Translations under genes and position numbers: made by a program
DNA from: a virus
Strand: one strand, 5' to 3'
Length of the DNA stretch: 64,000 bases
Virus record (IMG/VR): IMGVR_UViG_3300032288_002811
Span: 1-64,000 of that record
Shown here: one piece after another, positions 1-8,117 of the stretch
How positions within the stretch are numbered: position 1 is the stretch's first letter
Layout of the letters: the number at the start of each line of letters is the position of its first letter
Notes under the pieces: generated by a model
Seen by the model: only the letters and a program-made list of their open reading frames with translations
The model's database searches: none
What the model was told of the DNA's origin: nothing

Positions 1-1307
1 ATGCGGTAGTAAACGTTTGTACGTGCATCCAAACGGCCATCGCCTTTTGTAAGACCACGAGCAAACGGGTTTGCAACCATGCCGTAACGAGTCTTAAATC
101 CAATTTTTGGTTGGAATGTATACTGGTCAACTGCACGAACCATTTGCAACGGTACGTATGGGCAATAGAAGATACCAGCGTCATAAGGAGAAGAACCCTT
201 ATAACCGATTGTAACCAATTCTTGGTTCGATGTATAACCACCGAAATAAGGATCGATATAAACCTTGATACGACCATGCAACATACCAGCAAATGTATTG
301 CCTGTATCGTCAACTTGTAGGTCAGCAGACAAAGCAGGAGTGTAAGACAACACACCAGCCATTGCCATAGCAGAAGCTACGTCAGAAGAAACGATAAGGA
401 CATTACCTTTACCACGGCGTGTTTGCTTAGCAATTACGTTAGCATCACGCTCGATTTGGAAAATCAAACCTTTGAAACGTTCAACTGACCAACGACCGTT
501 AGAGTCGGTGTCCAAGTCAAAAGCACCAGCAGTTGTAACACCATACTGAGCACCTGCAACGGCACAAGTATAAATGGTACGGATAACTTCACGGTTGATT
601 TCAGCCAAGATTTCTGTAGACAGAATGTTTGACAATTCTGTTTCAGCATCCAAACCATGGATTGCCTTCAAGTCTTGAGCGAGTTCAAGTGAGTATTCGG
701 CCTTCAGAGCACGTGATTGAGCAGTTACAGTAACTTTCTCAATTGAGAATGCCATTTGGTTGAATACACCAGTAGCGTCATCAGCACCCAAACCTTCAGC
801 AGTAGCTGTTGGTAATGGAATACCAGTTGTATACAGATTACCTGTTTCAGCACCAGCGTTGGTCTTAATATCGGTTGCGTTGTTACCAACAAAACCGTAT
901 GGGTTCGAAGCTGAACCAGTACCTGAGAAAATCGTATTAGCTTCGTTAAAGAACGATTCTGTACCAGATGGTGTGTTGTAACGAGCACGCATTGCGAAAA
1001 TCAAACCGGTAGGGCCAGTCATTGGCTGAACGCCAGCAACGTCATAAGCGATAAGATTAGGCAACGCACGGCGAACCAAACTAATCAAGATTGGATCATA
1101 GTTTTGAATACCAGCACCTGTAGCGTTTGTAGGCGCTGCAGAATAAGTAGTCTCATTCAATGACTGTGCGTCTTGACGCATAGCTTGTTGTTGGTTTTCC
1201 AAAACAAGTGCAGTAACTGCTTTCTTGTATGGATCTTTAATGGCTTCAAGTTCTGGATGATTCAGAACTGGATCCCATTTCTTTTGTAATTCTTCGGTTA
1301 GAAACAT
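1..1307 (-). CDS. 23: Major capsid protein gp23 (3' end missing)
   Basis: This is the T4-type HK97-fold major capsid protein that builds the head shell. About 435 codons are visible before the left window edge cuts the gene, so the C-terminus is missing. The N-terminus starts MFLTEELQKKWDPVLNHPEL. Typical gp23 stretches follow: YDPILISLVRRALPNLIAYD near residue 70 and QPMTGPTGLIFAMRARY near 95. Toward the end of the visible part is the segment FQPKIGFKTRYGMVANPFAR. The start is fixed by a strong AAGGAG ribosome site just upstream (revcomp of 1313-1321). T4 gp23 is matured by gp21 cutting after an (I/L)xE motif; here SLNE ending at residue 52 is the best candidate (inference). It is the last gene of the head block, directly after gp22. 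Confidence 0.96.
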   Translation of the reverse strand, partial: MFLTEELQKKWDPVLNHPELEAIKDPYKKAVTALVLENQQQAMRQDAQSLNETTYSAAPTNATGAGIQNYDPILISLVRRALPNLIAYDVAGVQPMTGPTGLIFAMRARYNTPSGTESFFNEANTIFSGTGSASNPYGFVGNNATDIKTNAGAETGNLYTTGIPLPTATAEGLGADDATGVFNQMAFSIEKVTVTAQSRALKAEYSLELAQDLKAIHGLDAETELSNILSTEILAEINREVIRTIYTCAVAGAQYGVTTAGAFDLDTDSNGRWSVERFKGLIFQIERDANVIAKQTRRGKGNVLIVSSDVASAMAMAGVLSYTPALSADLQVDDTGNTFAGMLHGRIKVYIDPYFGGYTSNQELVTIGYKGSSPYDAGIFYCPYVPLQMVRAVDQYTFQPKIGFKTRYGMVANPFARGLTKGDGRLDARTNVYYR

Positions 1308-1345
1308 TTAGTGTTCTCCTTGTAAGTTTCTATATTGGTAAATTT

Positions 1346-1353
1346 TATTTATT
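1346..1353 (-). promoter_or_regulatory. Possible T4-type late promoter for gp23 (one mismatch)
   Basis: The minus strand reads AATAAATA, one base from the T4 late consensus TATAAATA. It overlaps the gp22 stop codon and lies about 40 nt upstream of the gp23 start, a sensible distance for a late promoter with its own leader. The A/T-rich context makes chance matches likely, so this is only a candidate. Confidence 0.35.
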
Positions 1354-2617
1354 TAACCAATGTTTTAGAGATTGTTTGTGCATACTGTGCGATTTCTGCA
1401 TCGACATAACCCGTAGGTTTTTTATCGTCTTCGATAATCACTTCTTCGTTCAATGCAGAACTGCCAGATGTATTAACTGGTTCATTGAAATATGATTCTC
1501 TCAATGTTACCAATTTGTCTGCGAATTCCTCGTCAGTAGTAAACTCCACACCCTCTGCGAGTGACTTCATTTTTTCTACTTGAGTCTGCGTTAGGCCTTC
1601 ACATACTGCATGTATAGCCTCTGTTTTTTTAGATTCGTTTAATTCTTTTTTCATATCAACGGCAGATTGAATCTGTTCGTTTAATGAAGATTCCAGTTCT
1701 TGGACTTTAGTTGTTAATTCTTCAACAACGTTTACCTTTTCTTCTGGAATATCAATGTAATGAGCTTCGAATAGGTCTTTCATACCATTGATGAAAGATT
1801 CTACGATTTCAGCACGTAGACCTTTTTCGATTGCCAATTCATTTTCTTTGATCCATTCTTCGGCCATGTAATTGATGTAATCGTCCAACTTGGTAGCCAA
1901 GTCTTCTTTGATTTCTTCAACGGCAACTTCGAATTCTTCAAATAGAGCTTGTTCGATATCTTCCATAACAGCTTGTGTACGTGCGATAACGGCAGCTTCA
2001 AAAATTGTAGTGGCCTTTTCTTTGAACTCTTCAGAAAGATTTTCACCAGACAATAGAGCATCAACGTCTTGTTCCATTTGCTCTTTCATCTTTTCTTTCT
2101 TCATCATCTTTTTAATCATGGCTTTATCTTGTTTCGCATCTTCATGAACTTCTTCTTTTTCTTCAGCAACTACTTCACCATCTTCTTCGGTTTCTTCACC
2201 GTAAGATTGGAATGTAGCACCTGGATTAGATTGAAAAGTTTGTTTGGCCAATTTGGCTTTCACACGGTCACGAATAGATGAATAATCTGTGGCTGGTTCT
2301 TGTACTGGTGTTGTACCTGCACCTGAATCGGCTGGTTGACCAGACAACTTCTTCATTGGTTCTGAACCAACTGGTGGTGTAGCACCTGGAGGTGTTGCTG
2401 TTGGTGTACCTTTGGTGTAGTCTCCACCTTGGTCACTCAATTTGTCAACAACGCCTGCAACTTCACCTGCATCTTTTTGGCCTGTTACAACCGATGTAGG
2501 TAATTTAGATGGTTTGTCTTTGCCGCCTTGTTTAGACGAAATGTTAGATTGAAAGTTTTCTTTGGCACCTTCAGTCAAAACTGCTTTAGCGGCATCTGCT
2601 AGATTTAAATTTCCCAT
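1349..2617 (-). CDS. 22: Prohead core scaffolding protein gp22
   Basis: This is the internal scaffold on which the prohead shell assembles before gp21 degrades it. It is identified by position between the protease and the capsid gene and by composition. Residues about 1-120 are low-complexity and rich in Gly, Pro, Thr and Ala. From about 130 on the protein is very acidic and predicted helical/coiled-coil, with long Glu/Lys runs typical of phage scaffolds. At 422 residues it is much longer than T4 gp22 (269). An LxE-type site (VLTE, residues 13-16) near the N-terminus fits processing by gp21. FQSN/FQSY motifs occur three times in the N-terminal third. A strong AAGGAG ribosome site and an exact late promoter precede it. 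Confidence 0.85.
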   Translation of the reverse strand: MGNLNLADAAKAVLTEGAKENFQSNISSKQGGKDKPSKLPTSVVTGQKDAGEVAGVVDKLSDQGGDYTKGTPTATPPGATPPVGSEPMKKLSGQPADSGAGTTPVQEPATDYSSIRDRVKAKLAKQTFQSNPGATFQSYGEETEEDGEVVAEEKEEVHEDAKQDKAMIKKMMKKEKMKEQMEQDVDALLSGENLSEEFKEKATTIFEAAVIARTQAVMEDIEQALFEEFEVAVEEIKEDLATKLDDYINYMAEEWIKENELAIEKGLRAEIVESFINGMKDLFEAHYIDIPEEKVNVVEELTTKVQELESSLNEQIQSAVDMKKELNESKKTEAIHAVCEGLTQTQVEKMKSLAEGVEFTTDEEFADKLVTLRESYFNEPVNTSGSSALNEEVIIEDDKKPTGYVDAEIAQYAQTISKTLVK

Positions 2618-2644
2618 TTTGAGAATCTCCTTGTATATAATGGA

Positions 2645-2652
2645 TATTTATA
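2645..2652 (-). promoter_or_regulatory. T4-type late promoter for gp22
   Basis: The minus strand reads exactly TATAAATA, the -10 element recognised in T4 by the gp55 late sigma factor. Transcription would start near 2639, about 22 nt before the gp22 ATG, leaving room for the AAGGAG site. It lies just past the gp21 stop codon, the expected place for a late promoter that boosts scaffold and capsid output. Confidence 0.7.
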
Positions 2653-2653
2653 A

Positions 2654-3298
2654 TTAAAGTTTTTTGATGAAATTTTGGAATATTTTTAAGCTGACTTGTT
2701 CAATCTCTTTACGAGTCGCTTGGCGAATTTCTTGTTTCGCTTCTGCTAACTGAACTTCAGTCCAATTTCCATTTATCATCATCCACTCTTTACCTTCCAT
2801 GATACCTTGTACAAAAGCACCAGGTGCGGAAGGGTCTGCTACTATATCTGCCGCTGTGGCTAGACAAAAATCACCTTGAACAACGTTGATTCCGTTTTCC
2901 ATTTTAAGAGAACCCATACCTCTAGATGATACTCCTAATTGAGCACCACCCTCGATAAGGTTTCTTGCAATGTTACCCATAGGGGTTTCAAGGATTTTAG
3001 CTTTGCCTATCCAAGCGTTTCCTTCCTGGCGTAAACCCACAATTAAGTGAGACACACGGTCAAGATTGATAGATGGGGTGTCTGGATGTCCCAGTTCACC
3101 AAAGGCACGGTTTTTATTAATGTATTCTTCTGTGTAACGATTAACCTCAGTACGCATGACATCTTCTTTGTACATGCGTTTGTTTTTGTTAACTGTCTCA
3201 GCAACAAGAAATGGACCTTCAATAAACAAGGTTTTCTTGCCGTCTTTTTCTTCTACTAAGTAGGTTACCGATTCGGTAATTTCTTTAATGAGTTTCAT
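2654..3298 (-). CDS. 21: Prohead core protease gp21
   Basis: This serine protease sits in the prohead core and cleaves scaffold, core and capsid proteins during head maturation. At 214 residues it is nearly the same length as T4 gp21 (212). The family hallmarks are visible: the FGELGHPDTP motif with the likely catalytic His71, and the LGVSSRGMGS motif with the likely catalytic Ser at 124/125. Between them lies a WIGKAKILETPMG strand, typical of the herpesvirus-like assembly-protease fold. It lies upstream of gp22 and gp23, as in T4. The ribosome site is weak. Confidence 0.95.
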   Translation of the reverse strand: MKLIKEITESVTYLVEEKDGKKTLFIEGPFLVAETVNKNKRMYKEDVMRTEVNRYTEEYINKNRAFGELGHPDTPSINLDRVSHLIVGLRQEGNAWIGKAKILETPMGNIARNLIEGGAQLGVSSRGMGSLKMENGINVVQGDFCLATAADIVADPSAPGAFVQGIMEGKEWMMINGNWTEVQLAEAKQEIRQATRKEIEQVSLKIFQNFIKKL

Positions 3299-3311
3299 TA
3301 TAGACTTTCTA

Positions 3312-3833
3312 TTATGGTGTTAATCCATACGGTGGGTAATTGAATGCAGCAGGATCATTAAACTGACCACGTTGATAATGATTATTGTCTTTACGCAAAT
3401 CTAAAATCATAGTATAAGAATCATTTGCAGCCATACCACGGGTTACAACACCTATGTTACCATTGCAACCAGCAGTACCAGCAGCATTATTTGGAATTGT
3501 TGTCCAGTTGCCTGCACCGTCAAATTCACCATTTCCATTTAATATCATCAATGGAACTGGTGTGCTTGCTGTCCAATATAATTGAAGGTCACCACTAGAA
3601 CCACAGTCATACCATAAACGATTCAATGCCAATCCATAATATGAGAGAGCACCTGTGTTTGCTGCGGACACTAACAGATTGGCTTTAGAAGTGTCTAATG
3701 CACCATAAAGTCCATTGGCTGTAATTCTAGCGGTATTTGATTCTTGTCCTGAACCATCGAAATATCCAGTTAATTTAATAACTACACTTTCTGTGGTATC
3801 TTTGATTACCTGATATGTAAATGAATTTGCCAT
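3312..3833 (-). CDS. Conserved-type virion protein of unknown function (173 aa)
   Basis: I recognise no family with an assigned function. The 173-residue protein has the composition of a compact beta-rich virion protein: many Gly, Asn, Thr and Ser residues and few charges. No signal peptide or membrane segment is seen. Notable segments are KDTTESVVIKLTGYFDGSG near the N-terminus, GLALNRLWYDCG in the middle and RGQFNDPAAFNYPPYGLTP at the end. It sits inside the head-morphogenesis block between the gp67-like core protein and the gp21 protease, where T4 has gp68. It is too large and too beta-rich to be gp68. A head decoration, vertex or neck role is possible by location only. It has a GGAAAC ribosome site. 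Confidence 0.8.
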   Translation of the reverse strand: MANSFTYQVIKDTTESVVIKLTGYFDGSGQESNTARITANGLYGALDTSKANLLVSAANTGALSYYGLALNRLWYDCGSSGDLQLYWTASTPVPLMILNGNGEFDGAGNWTTIPNNAAGTAGCNGNIGVVTRGMAANDSYTMILDLRKDNNHYQRGQFNDPAAFNYPPYGLTP

Positions 3834-3844
3834 TTTGTTTCCTA

Positions 3845-4030
3845 TTAAACTTCGGTATCTTCTACTTCAGCATTTTGTGGCTGATTGAAGAGAGTTTTTG
3901 CTAATTGTTCTTTATGTGTCTCTATATGAGCCATAACTTTATTATTAATTGCAGAATACAAGGCATCACGCATTTCAGTTGCGTTTCCATCTTCTGCATA
4001 ATCTATAATTGCTCTTGTTGTTTCTGACAT
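3845..4030 (-). CDS. Small prohead core protein, gp67-like
   Basis: This is a 61-residue protein with an acidic C-terminal tail, placed directly after the portal gene as T4 gp67 is. It is predicted mostly helical. The segment MRDALYSAINNKVMAHIE resembles the gp67 pattern of a short helix that ends in a basic stretch. T4 gp67 is a prohead core component needed for correct head shape. A longer reading starting with TTG at 4042 is possible, but that TTG overlaps the GGAG ribosome site (4037-4040), which sits six bases from the ATG at 4030, so ATG is chosen. The gp67 assignment rests on position and general character, not on a strong match. Confidence 0.65.
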   Translation of the reverse strand: MSETTRAIIDYAEDGNATEMRDALYSAINNKVMAHIETHKEQLAKTLFNQPQNAEVEDTEV

Positions 4031-4049
4031 ATTATTCTCCAAATTAAAT

Positions 4050-4057
4050 TATTTATA
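4050..4057 (-). promoter_or_regulatory. T4-type late promoter for the gp67-like/gp21 block
   Basis: This is an exact TATAAATA on the minus strand, overlapping the gp20 stop codon. The expected start of transcription (about 4044) lies 14 nt upstream of the ATG at 4030, leaving just enough room for the GGAG ribosome site. Confidence 0.65.
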
Positions 4058-5726
4058 GTATACGTTTCAGTCTAGTGAAAGTATTTACTTCTTCTTTTTT
4101 TGCTGCTGATTTTTGTTTCTGTGTTTCCATTTCAGCTTGCGCCTTCAAATCTTCAGGATGAGTAGGTTGTGCAGGTACATTACTAATCATTTGTTGTTGT
4201 GCTACGTCATTCATTACACCAACTGGCAAACCTAATCCTTCTTCTTTCTCTTTATCAATTTCTTTTTCCATGTCTTTAATTTGGTCATCTGTCAAACGCA
4301 ATACATTTCGTTGTATCCATGCTTGTGAGAAGTAACGACCCGTATAAGGGTCAACTGCACCCAACAACTGTAACCGTTGAGTCATTAATTCGGCTTCTTT
4401 AAGTTCTGCAAAATTATTATCTTTAATAAAGTCATAATGGATATTTTCTTTGAATATATCCCATTCTTCTGCTGTACAGATACCTTTAAGTACACATTGA
4501 ATTCTCAATGCTTGGTCAAACATATCTGTGAATTTGTTACGTAAACGATCCACAAATTTAGAAAACTTCAACTCGTCACGGGTAATTTCAGAGGTACGAC
4601 CTAATGAAAAACCCTGGTTCGGTTCTAATCTAGAAATTGGTACAGACAATGCGCCATACAATTTCTTTTGGAAATACTTAACGTCTTCCAATTCACCTAG
4701 GTTCTGGCCGCCAGGTAATGTGGTAATCTCAGTACCTTTACCACCTTCACGGCGAGGTAACCAAAAATCTTCCAACATAGACATGTGTTTACGGTCATCA
4801 CGTACTTCACCTGTGTTCGAATCATATACAAGTTTGTTCTTGTATTTCACCATAATATCACGGAGATATTGCTCTGCTTTTAATTTTGGTAGATTACCTA
4901 CGTCAATATAAAAGATGCGGCGTTCTGGAGCTCTCGAAATTCGGTAAATCACCGTTGCATCTTCAATCATCCGGAGTTGATTGAGAGGTTTGATAGCTTT
5001 ATGTAGATAACTCAGAACGACTGCTCTACGTGAATCCATTAGACCAGAAACAATTGAAACAATTGAATCTGTTGTAATACGAATACCAACTGGACCAAAA
5101 TTAGATGATGCACCAGTTACAACTTTATCATTGTAAATATAATATTCATTAACCGTTTGCATAACATCTGCACCGGTACGTTCATCTTTTTGTTTCTTCA
5201 TCTCACGTACTTTACGGAGTTTACGTGGATCAATGTACCTTAGTTCTTTAATACCTTCTGTAGGTTTTTCTTTATCAATAATGGCATGATAATATAACCT
5301 ACCATCAACATAGTACCTACGAAAAATATCTTGTGCCATGTTTTGATAATTTAACAAACGTAAGAGAATCTGGAATTCATCTTTAATTGCTTTTTTAATC
5401 TTATCTGTTACTTTTAAATTATCCAAAACAATGTCTGTAATTTTACCATCATCATCTTGTACTATAGCCTCATTAACTATATCATCTATTGCAGATTCAA
5501 TTTCTGGCTGCATTGCCATTTCACGGTAACGAGAAATGAGTTCTACCTCATTCTTTGCGGTACCGTCTAGGTCAACGTATGTGCCATAATAAGCGGCAGA
5601 TGTAATAGTTAATGCGCCATCGTCCGTAGCCGGAGGCGAAAATGATTGCTGAGTCGCTTTCTGCAACTCATCTTTCTCACGGGATATCGTAAAACCGAAA
5701 AGTGAAAATTTATTTGTATTAGCCAT
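4053..5726 (-). CDS. 20: Portal vertex protein gp20
   Basis: The portal is a dodecameric ring at one head vertex that starts prohead assembly, holds the packaging motor and later binds the neck. The 557-residue length compares with 524 in T4. Recognisable family stretches are YREMAMQPEIESAIDDIVNE (about 86-105), YYVDGRLYYHAIID and YIDPRKLRKVREMKK (about 165-180). Further on come EDATVIYRISRAPERRIFYI and DFWLPRREGGKGTEITTLPG. The C-terminal 60 residues are charged and Gln-rich, as in other gp20 proteins. A hairpin terminator separates it from gp19 upstream, and the ribosome site is poor. Confidence 0.97.
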   Translation of the reverse strand: MANTNKFSLFGFTISREKDELQKATQQSFSPPATDDGALTITSAAYYGTYVDLDGTAKNEVELISRYREMAMQPEIESAIDDIVNEAIVQDDDGKITDIVLDNLKVTDKIKKAIKDEFQILLRLLNYQNMAQDIFRRYYVDGRLYYHAIIDKEKPTEGIKELRYIDPRKLRKVREMKKQKDERTGADVMQTVNEYYIYNDKVVTGASSNFGPVGIRITTDSIVSIVSGLMDSRRAVVLSYLHKAIKPLNQLRMIEDATVIYRISRAPERRIFYIDVGNLPKLKAEQYLRDIMVKYKNKLVYDSNTGEVRDDRKHMSMLEDFWLPRREGGKGTEITTLPGGQNLGELEDVKYFQKKLYGALSVPISRLEPNQGFSLGRTSEITRDELKFSKFVDRLRNKFTDMFDQALRIQCVLKGICTAEEWDIFKENIHYDFIKDNNFAELKEAELMTQRLQLLGAVDPYTGRYFSQAWIQRNVLRLTDDQIKDMEKEIDKEKEEGLGLPVGVMNDVAQQQMISNVPAQPTHPEDLKAQAEMETQKQKSAAKKEEVNTFTRLKRIL

Positions 5727-5762
5727 ATTTTTAAATTAATTATAAAGTCAAGAAAACATAAA

Positions 5763-5781
5763 GGAGGGTGGTTAACCCTCC
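5763..5781 (-). terminator. Hairpin terminator between gp19 and gp20
   Basis: A perfect seven-base stem GGAGGGT/ACCCTCC with a five-base loop lies eight bases past the gp19 stop. It is followed on the minus strand by a T-rich run (TTTATGTTTTC). This fits a rho-independent terminator, or partial terminator, that would lower readthrough from the abundant tail-tube message into the portal gene. Confidence 0.7.
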
Positions 5782-5788
5782 GTAAAAA

Positions 5789-6334
5789 TCAGGTAGTTGT
5801 ATCGTCCGTTTGCCACCATTGATATGCAAACGTTGTTTGATATTCTTCAATAGCGTCATTTGAACCCCAATCTAAATCGATTGGAGCCAAATCAATTGGG
5901 AATAAACCAACAAAGTTGTATTTCTTTAGTGTGTTACCTGTTTTGCCAAATTGTGTGACAGCTGCATCAACTGAATAACCATTTGAACCAGCTGCACCGG
6001 CATTACGCACGTTGCCTGCATGGCTGTTGATAGCATTCATCCATGATTCGAGACTATTTCTAATTGAAAAATCTTCATCATTGATGATTGTTAATGTCCA
6101 GTCTGCAAAAGTTCTGTTACCAGCAAATTTCATTTCACGACCGAAATAATATACTGGTACAGTTCCAATTGTCGAACCTGGTAGTTGTGCTGTCTTGGCC
6201 ATAAATGTTACTTTTTGACCAGACGCAACGCTGTTGAGTGCAATATTTGGAAAAGTTAGAGTCACAGAAAATAGATTAGGACGGGCACCGTCTCCAATCA
6301 TTTGTGCTCTAAAATCTGCTACATTGAATGCCAT
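5789..6334 (-). CDS. 19: Tail tube protein gp19
   Basis: Hexameric rings of gp19 stack to form the inner tail tube through which DNA passes. The 181-residue length is close to T4 gp19 (163). Family features are visible: N-terminal ADFRAQMIGDGARPNLFSV, then KTAQLPGSTIGTVPVYYFGR (about 47-66), ADWTLTIINDEDFSIRNSLE with the W-N-INSHAGN segment after it, and a C-terminal strand YQTTFAYQWWQ. It is adjacent to the sheath gene, as in all T4-like phages. A CAGGAG ribosome site lies just upstream. A terminator hairpin follows it, which fits its need for high, separately tuned output. Confidence 0.97.
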   Translation of the reverse strand: MAFNVADFRAQMIGDGARPNLFSVTLTFPNIALNSVASGQKVTFMAKTAQLPGSTIGTVPVYYFGREMKFAGNRTFADWTLTIINDEDFSIRNSLESWMNAINSHAGNVRNAGAAGSNGYSVDAAVTQFGKTGNTLKKYNFVGLFPIDLAPIDLDWGSNDAIEEYQTTFAYQWWQTDDTTT

Positions 6335-6354
6335 TCTTTTCTCCTGTTATTGTT

Positions 6355-6362
6355 TATTTATT
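6355..6362 (-). promoter_or_regulatory. Possible late promoter for gp19 (one mismatch)
   Basis: AATAAATA on the minus strand overlaps the gp18 stop and lies 21 nt before the gp19 ATG. It has one mismatch to TATAAATA. The leader would be very short, so confidence is low. Confidence 0.28.
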
Positions 6363-8040
6363 AGACACCAACGATGGTGTTAAAATCAACACCTGTTCCG
6401 ACAGCAACAAAGTTTAACTGAATGTAGTTGACAGAACGAGAAGGCTTAATGTAGATATCACCAACGAATTGATTTGAGTCAATAACATTTGATGTGTTAT
6501 TGGTTGTGTCGCAAACCACTTTGAAGTCTGTAATACCACGGCGACCTTTAACATCACGTAAGAAAGGAGTTACAGTTGCTACAAATTGTGCTCTTGTAAA
6601 TTCATCATTTTGTTCAAACAGAGAAAACTTTGCAGCTTCTGCAATTGATTTCTCTAGTGTAATAAACAATCTACGTACATTAATTCTATCAAATGCAGAT
6701 GGTCTTGTTGTCAATGTTTTGTCACCAAACAAGACGATGCCTTGTCCAGGGAAAGAAACAACTGGGTTAACACCTGATGCATATATTGTATCACGGTCAG
6801 TTTTGCTTGGGTTCCAAGCCAACTTGATTGCATTTTTAATTTGTCCACGTGAGAAACCTGCTGGTGAATACCATGGGTCTCTAACGGTATCTGTGTTGAC
6901 ACATAAACCAGCAATATCACCGTTCAATGGAATCCAACGATAAATGTTATTATATTTGTCGTATTGGTATTTCCAACCAGAATCAGCAACTGCATATGTT
7001 GATGTTGTTGCCACACTTGATAACCATGTTGCAATGTTTGTTACTTCTGAACCAGATTGATTAACAACTGATGAAGAAGGTGGAGAAACAAATGCTACAC
7101 AATCTTTTCTTGTTGCTGCGATAGATGAAATTACATAGTTTTGAACAGTTGCACTTGCATCACCTGTGATAATTAAAGATACATCAACTGTTTCTTTATT
7201 CAAGAATAAACCAAATGCTGAAGTTGTATTTGCAGCTACTATTGCTGCATCAACACCGCCAGCTAAATTTACCGTTGACACACCACTCAAAGAAGTAAAA
7301 TTGGTAGTTGAAAGTCCACCCCATGTACCAGATTGACCTGCGTAATCAGGAGGATCCATTACATACACATAATTTGAATTGTTGAAAACTACTTGTTTGT
7401 AGTAATTTGAGACACCATTGATAGATGCATCTCTTGCTTTAGATACATACGCATATGTTTCTAGTACGGTATTTGCTGCAGCAGAGAATAAACCACCACG
7501 GTCAACAACAACAATGTGTAATTCATCATCTTGACCACCTGCAGCAGTAACATAATCGGAATTTCCTGGAGCACCTGGAAAATAACTCTTATATGTCCAT
7601 GTTGCAAAATCGGTTGAGTTATCACAAACTGAAACAGTAAGTGAATTTCCTAATGCACCAGCGTAACGGGCTGCAAATGCACCATATGTACCAGAATTGT
7701 TCTGATTTAAATATGTTGCTTCATACACATCTTTGTTTGCAATCTTTACGGCAACCGAATCGGTTGCGTTTTTAGCTAAAGCACCAAGTGCTCGAGCAAT
7801 CTTTAAATTATTTCCGTAAGCTAAATAGTTTGCAGCAGTAAAGAAAGATATTGCTGAATTTGAATCTGGTGTACCGAAAGTGTTTACGAGACTAATTTCA
7901 CTATCAATTTGTTTTATAATGTTAGCTGGACCCCAACTAAATGTTCCAGCAAATGCACCAGCAGTAGTAAGAATAGAAGGTACAACTGTGGTTAAGTCTA
8001 CTTCTGATACATTTACGCCTGGAGAGATTTGAAATGCCAT
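6361..8040 (-). CDS. 18: Contractile tail sheath protein gp18
   Basis: This protein forms the helical sheath around the tail tube and contracts during infection. At 559 residues it is shorter than T4 gp18 (659), in keeping with loss of surface domains in many aquatic T4-like phages. The N-terminus SPGVNVSEVDLTTVVP is the classic sheath strand used for inter-subunit mesh. The conserved C-terminal core is present: GQGIVLFGDKTL, RINVRRLFITLEKSI and the final DIYIKPSRSVNYIQLNFVAV. The variable middle (about 100-330) is likely the outward-facing part. A strong AAGGAG ribosome site precedes it. Confidence 0.97.
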   Translation of the reverse strand: MAFQISPGVNVSEVDLTTVVPSILTTAGAFAGTFSWGPANIIKQIDSEISLVNTFGTPDSNSAISFFTAANYLAYGNNLKIARALGALAKNATDSVAVKIANKDVYEATYLNQNNSGTYGAFAARYAGALGNSLTVSVCDNSTDFATWTYKSYFPGAPGNSDYVTAAGGQDDELHIVVVDRGGLFSAAANTVLETYAYVSKARDASINGVSNYYKQVVFNNSNYVYVMDPPDYAGQSGTWGGLSTTNFTSLSGVSTVNLAGGVDAAIVAANTTSAFGLFLNKETVDVSLIITGDASATVQNYVISSIAATRKDCVAFVSPPSSSVVNQSGSEVTNIATWLSSVATTSTYAVADSGWKYQYDKYNNIYRWIPLNGDIAGLCVNTDTVRDPWYSPAGFSRGQIKNAIKLAWNPSKTDRDTIYASGVNPVVSFPGQGIVLFGDKTLTTRPSAFDRINVRRLFITLEKSIAEAAKFSLFEQNDEFTRAQFVATVTPFLRDVKGRRGITDFKVVCDTTNNTSNVIDSNQFVGDIYIKPSRSVNYIQLNFVAVGTGVDFNTIVGV

Positions 8041-8098
8041 TTTTTTTTCTCCTTGAATTATTATGTGTTCTTCTGGTAATTAAAGAATACCATAGAGA

Positions 8099-8106
8099 TA
8101 TTTATG
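8099..8106 (-). promoter_or_regulatory. Probable late promoter for gp18 (CATAAATA)
   Basis: CATAAATA on the minus strand, one base from TATAAATA, sits in the 77-nt gap between gp17 and gp18. The expected start is near 8093, giving a leader of about 50 nt before the sheath ATG. This is the only gap of notable size in the packaging/tail block, which supports a regulatory role. Confidence 0.5.
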
Positions 8107-8117
8107 AAAGGCTGGAT

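Noticed and set aside
5737-5744. TATAATTA before gp20 as a late promoter
   Set aside because: The mismatch is within the core of the element and the gap is very AT-rich; support is too weak to list.
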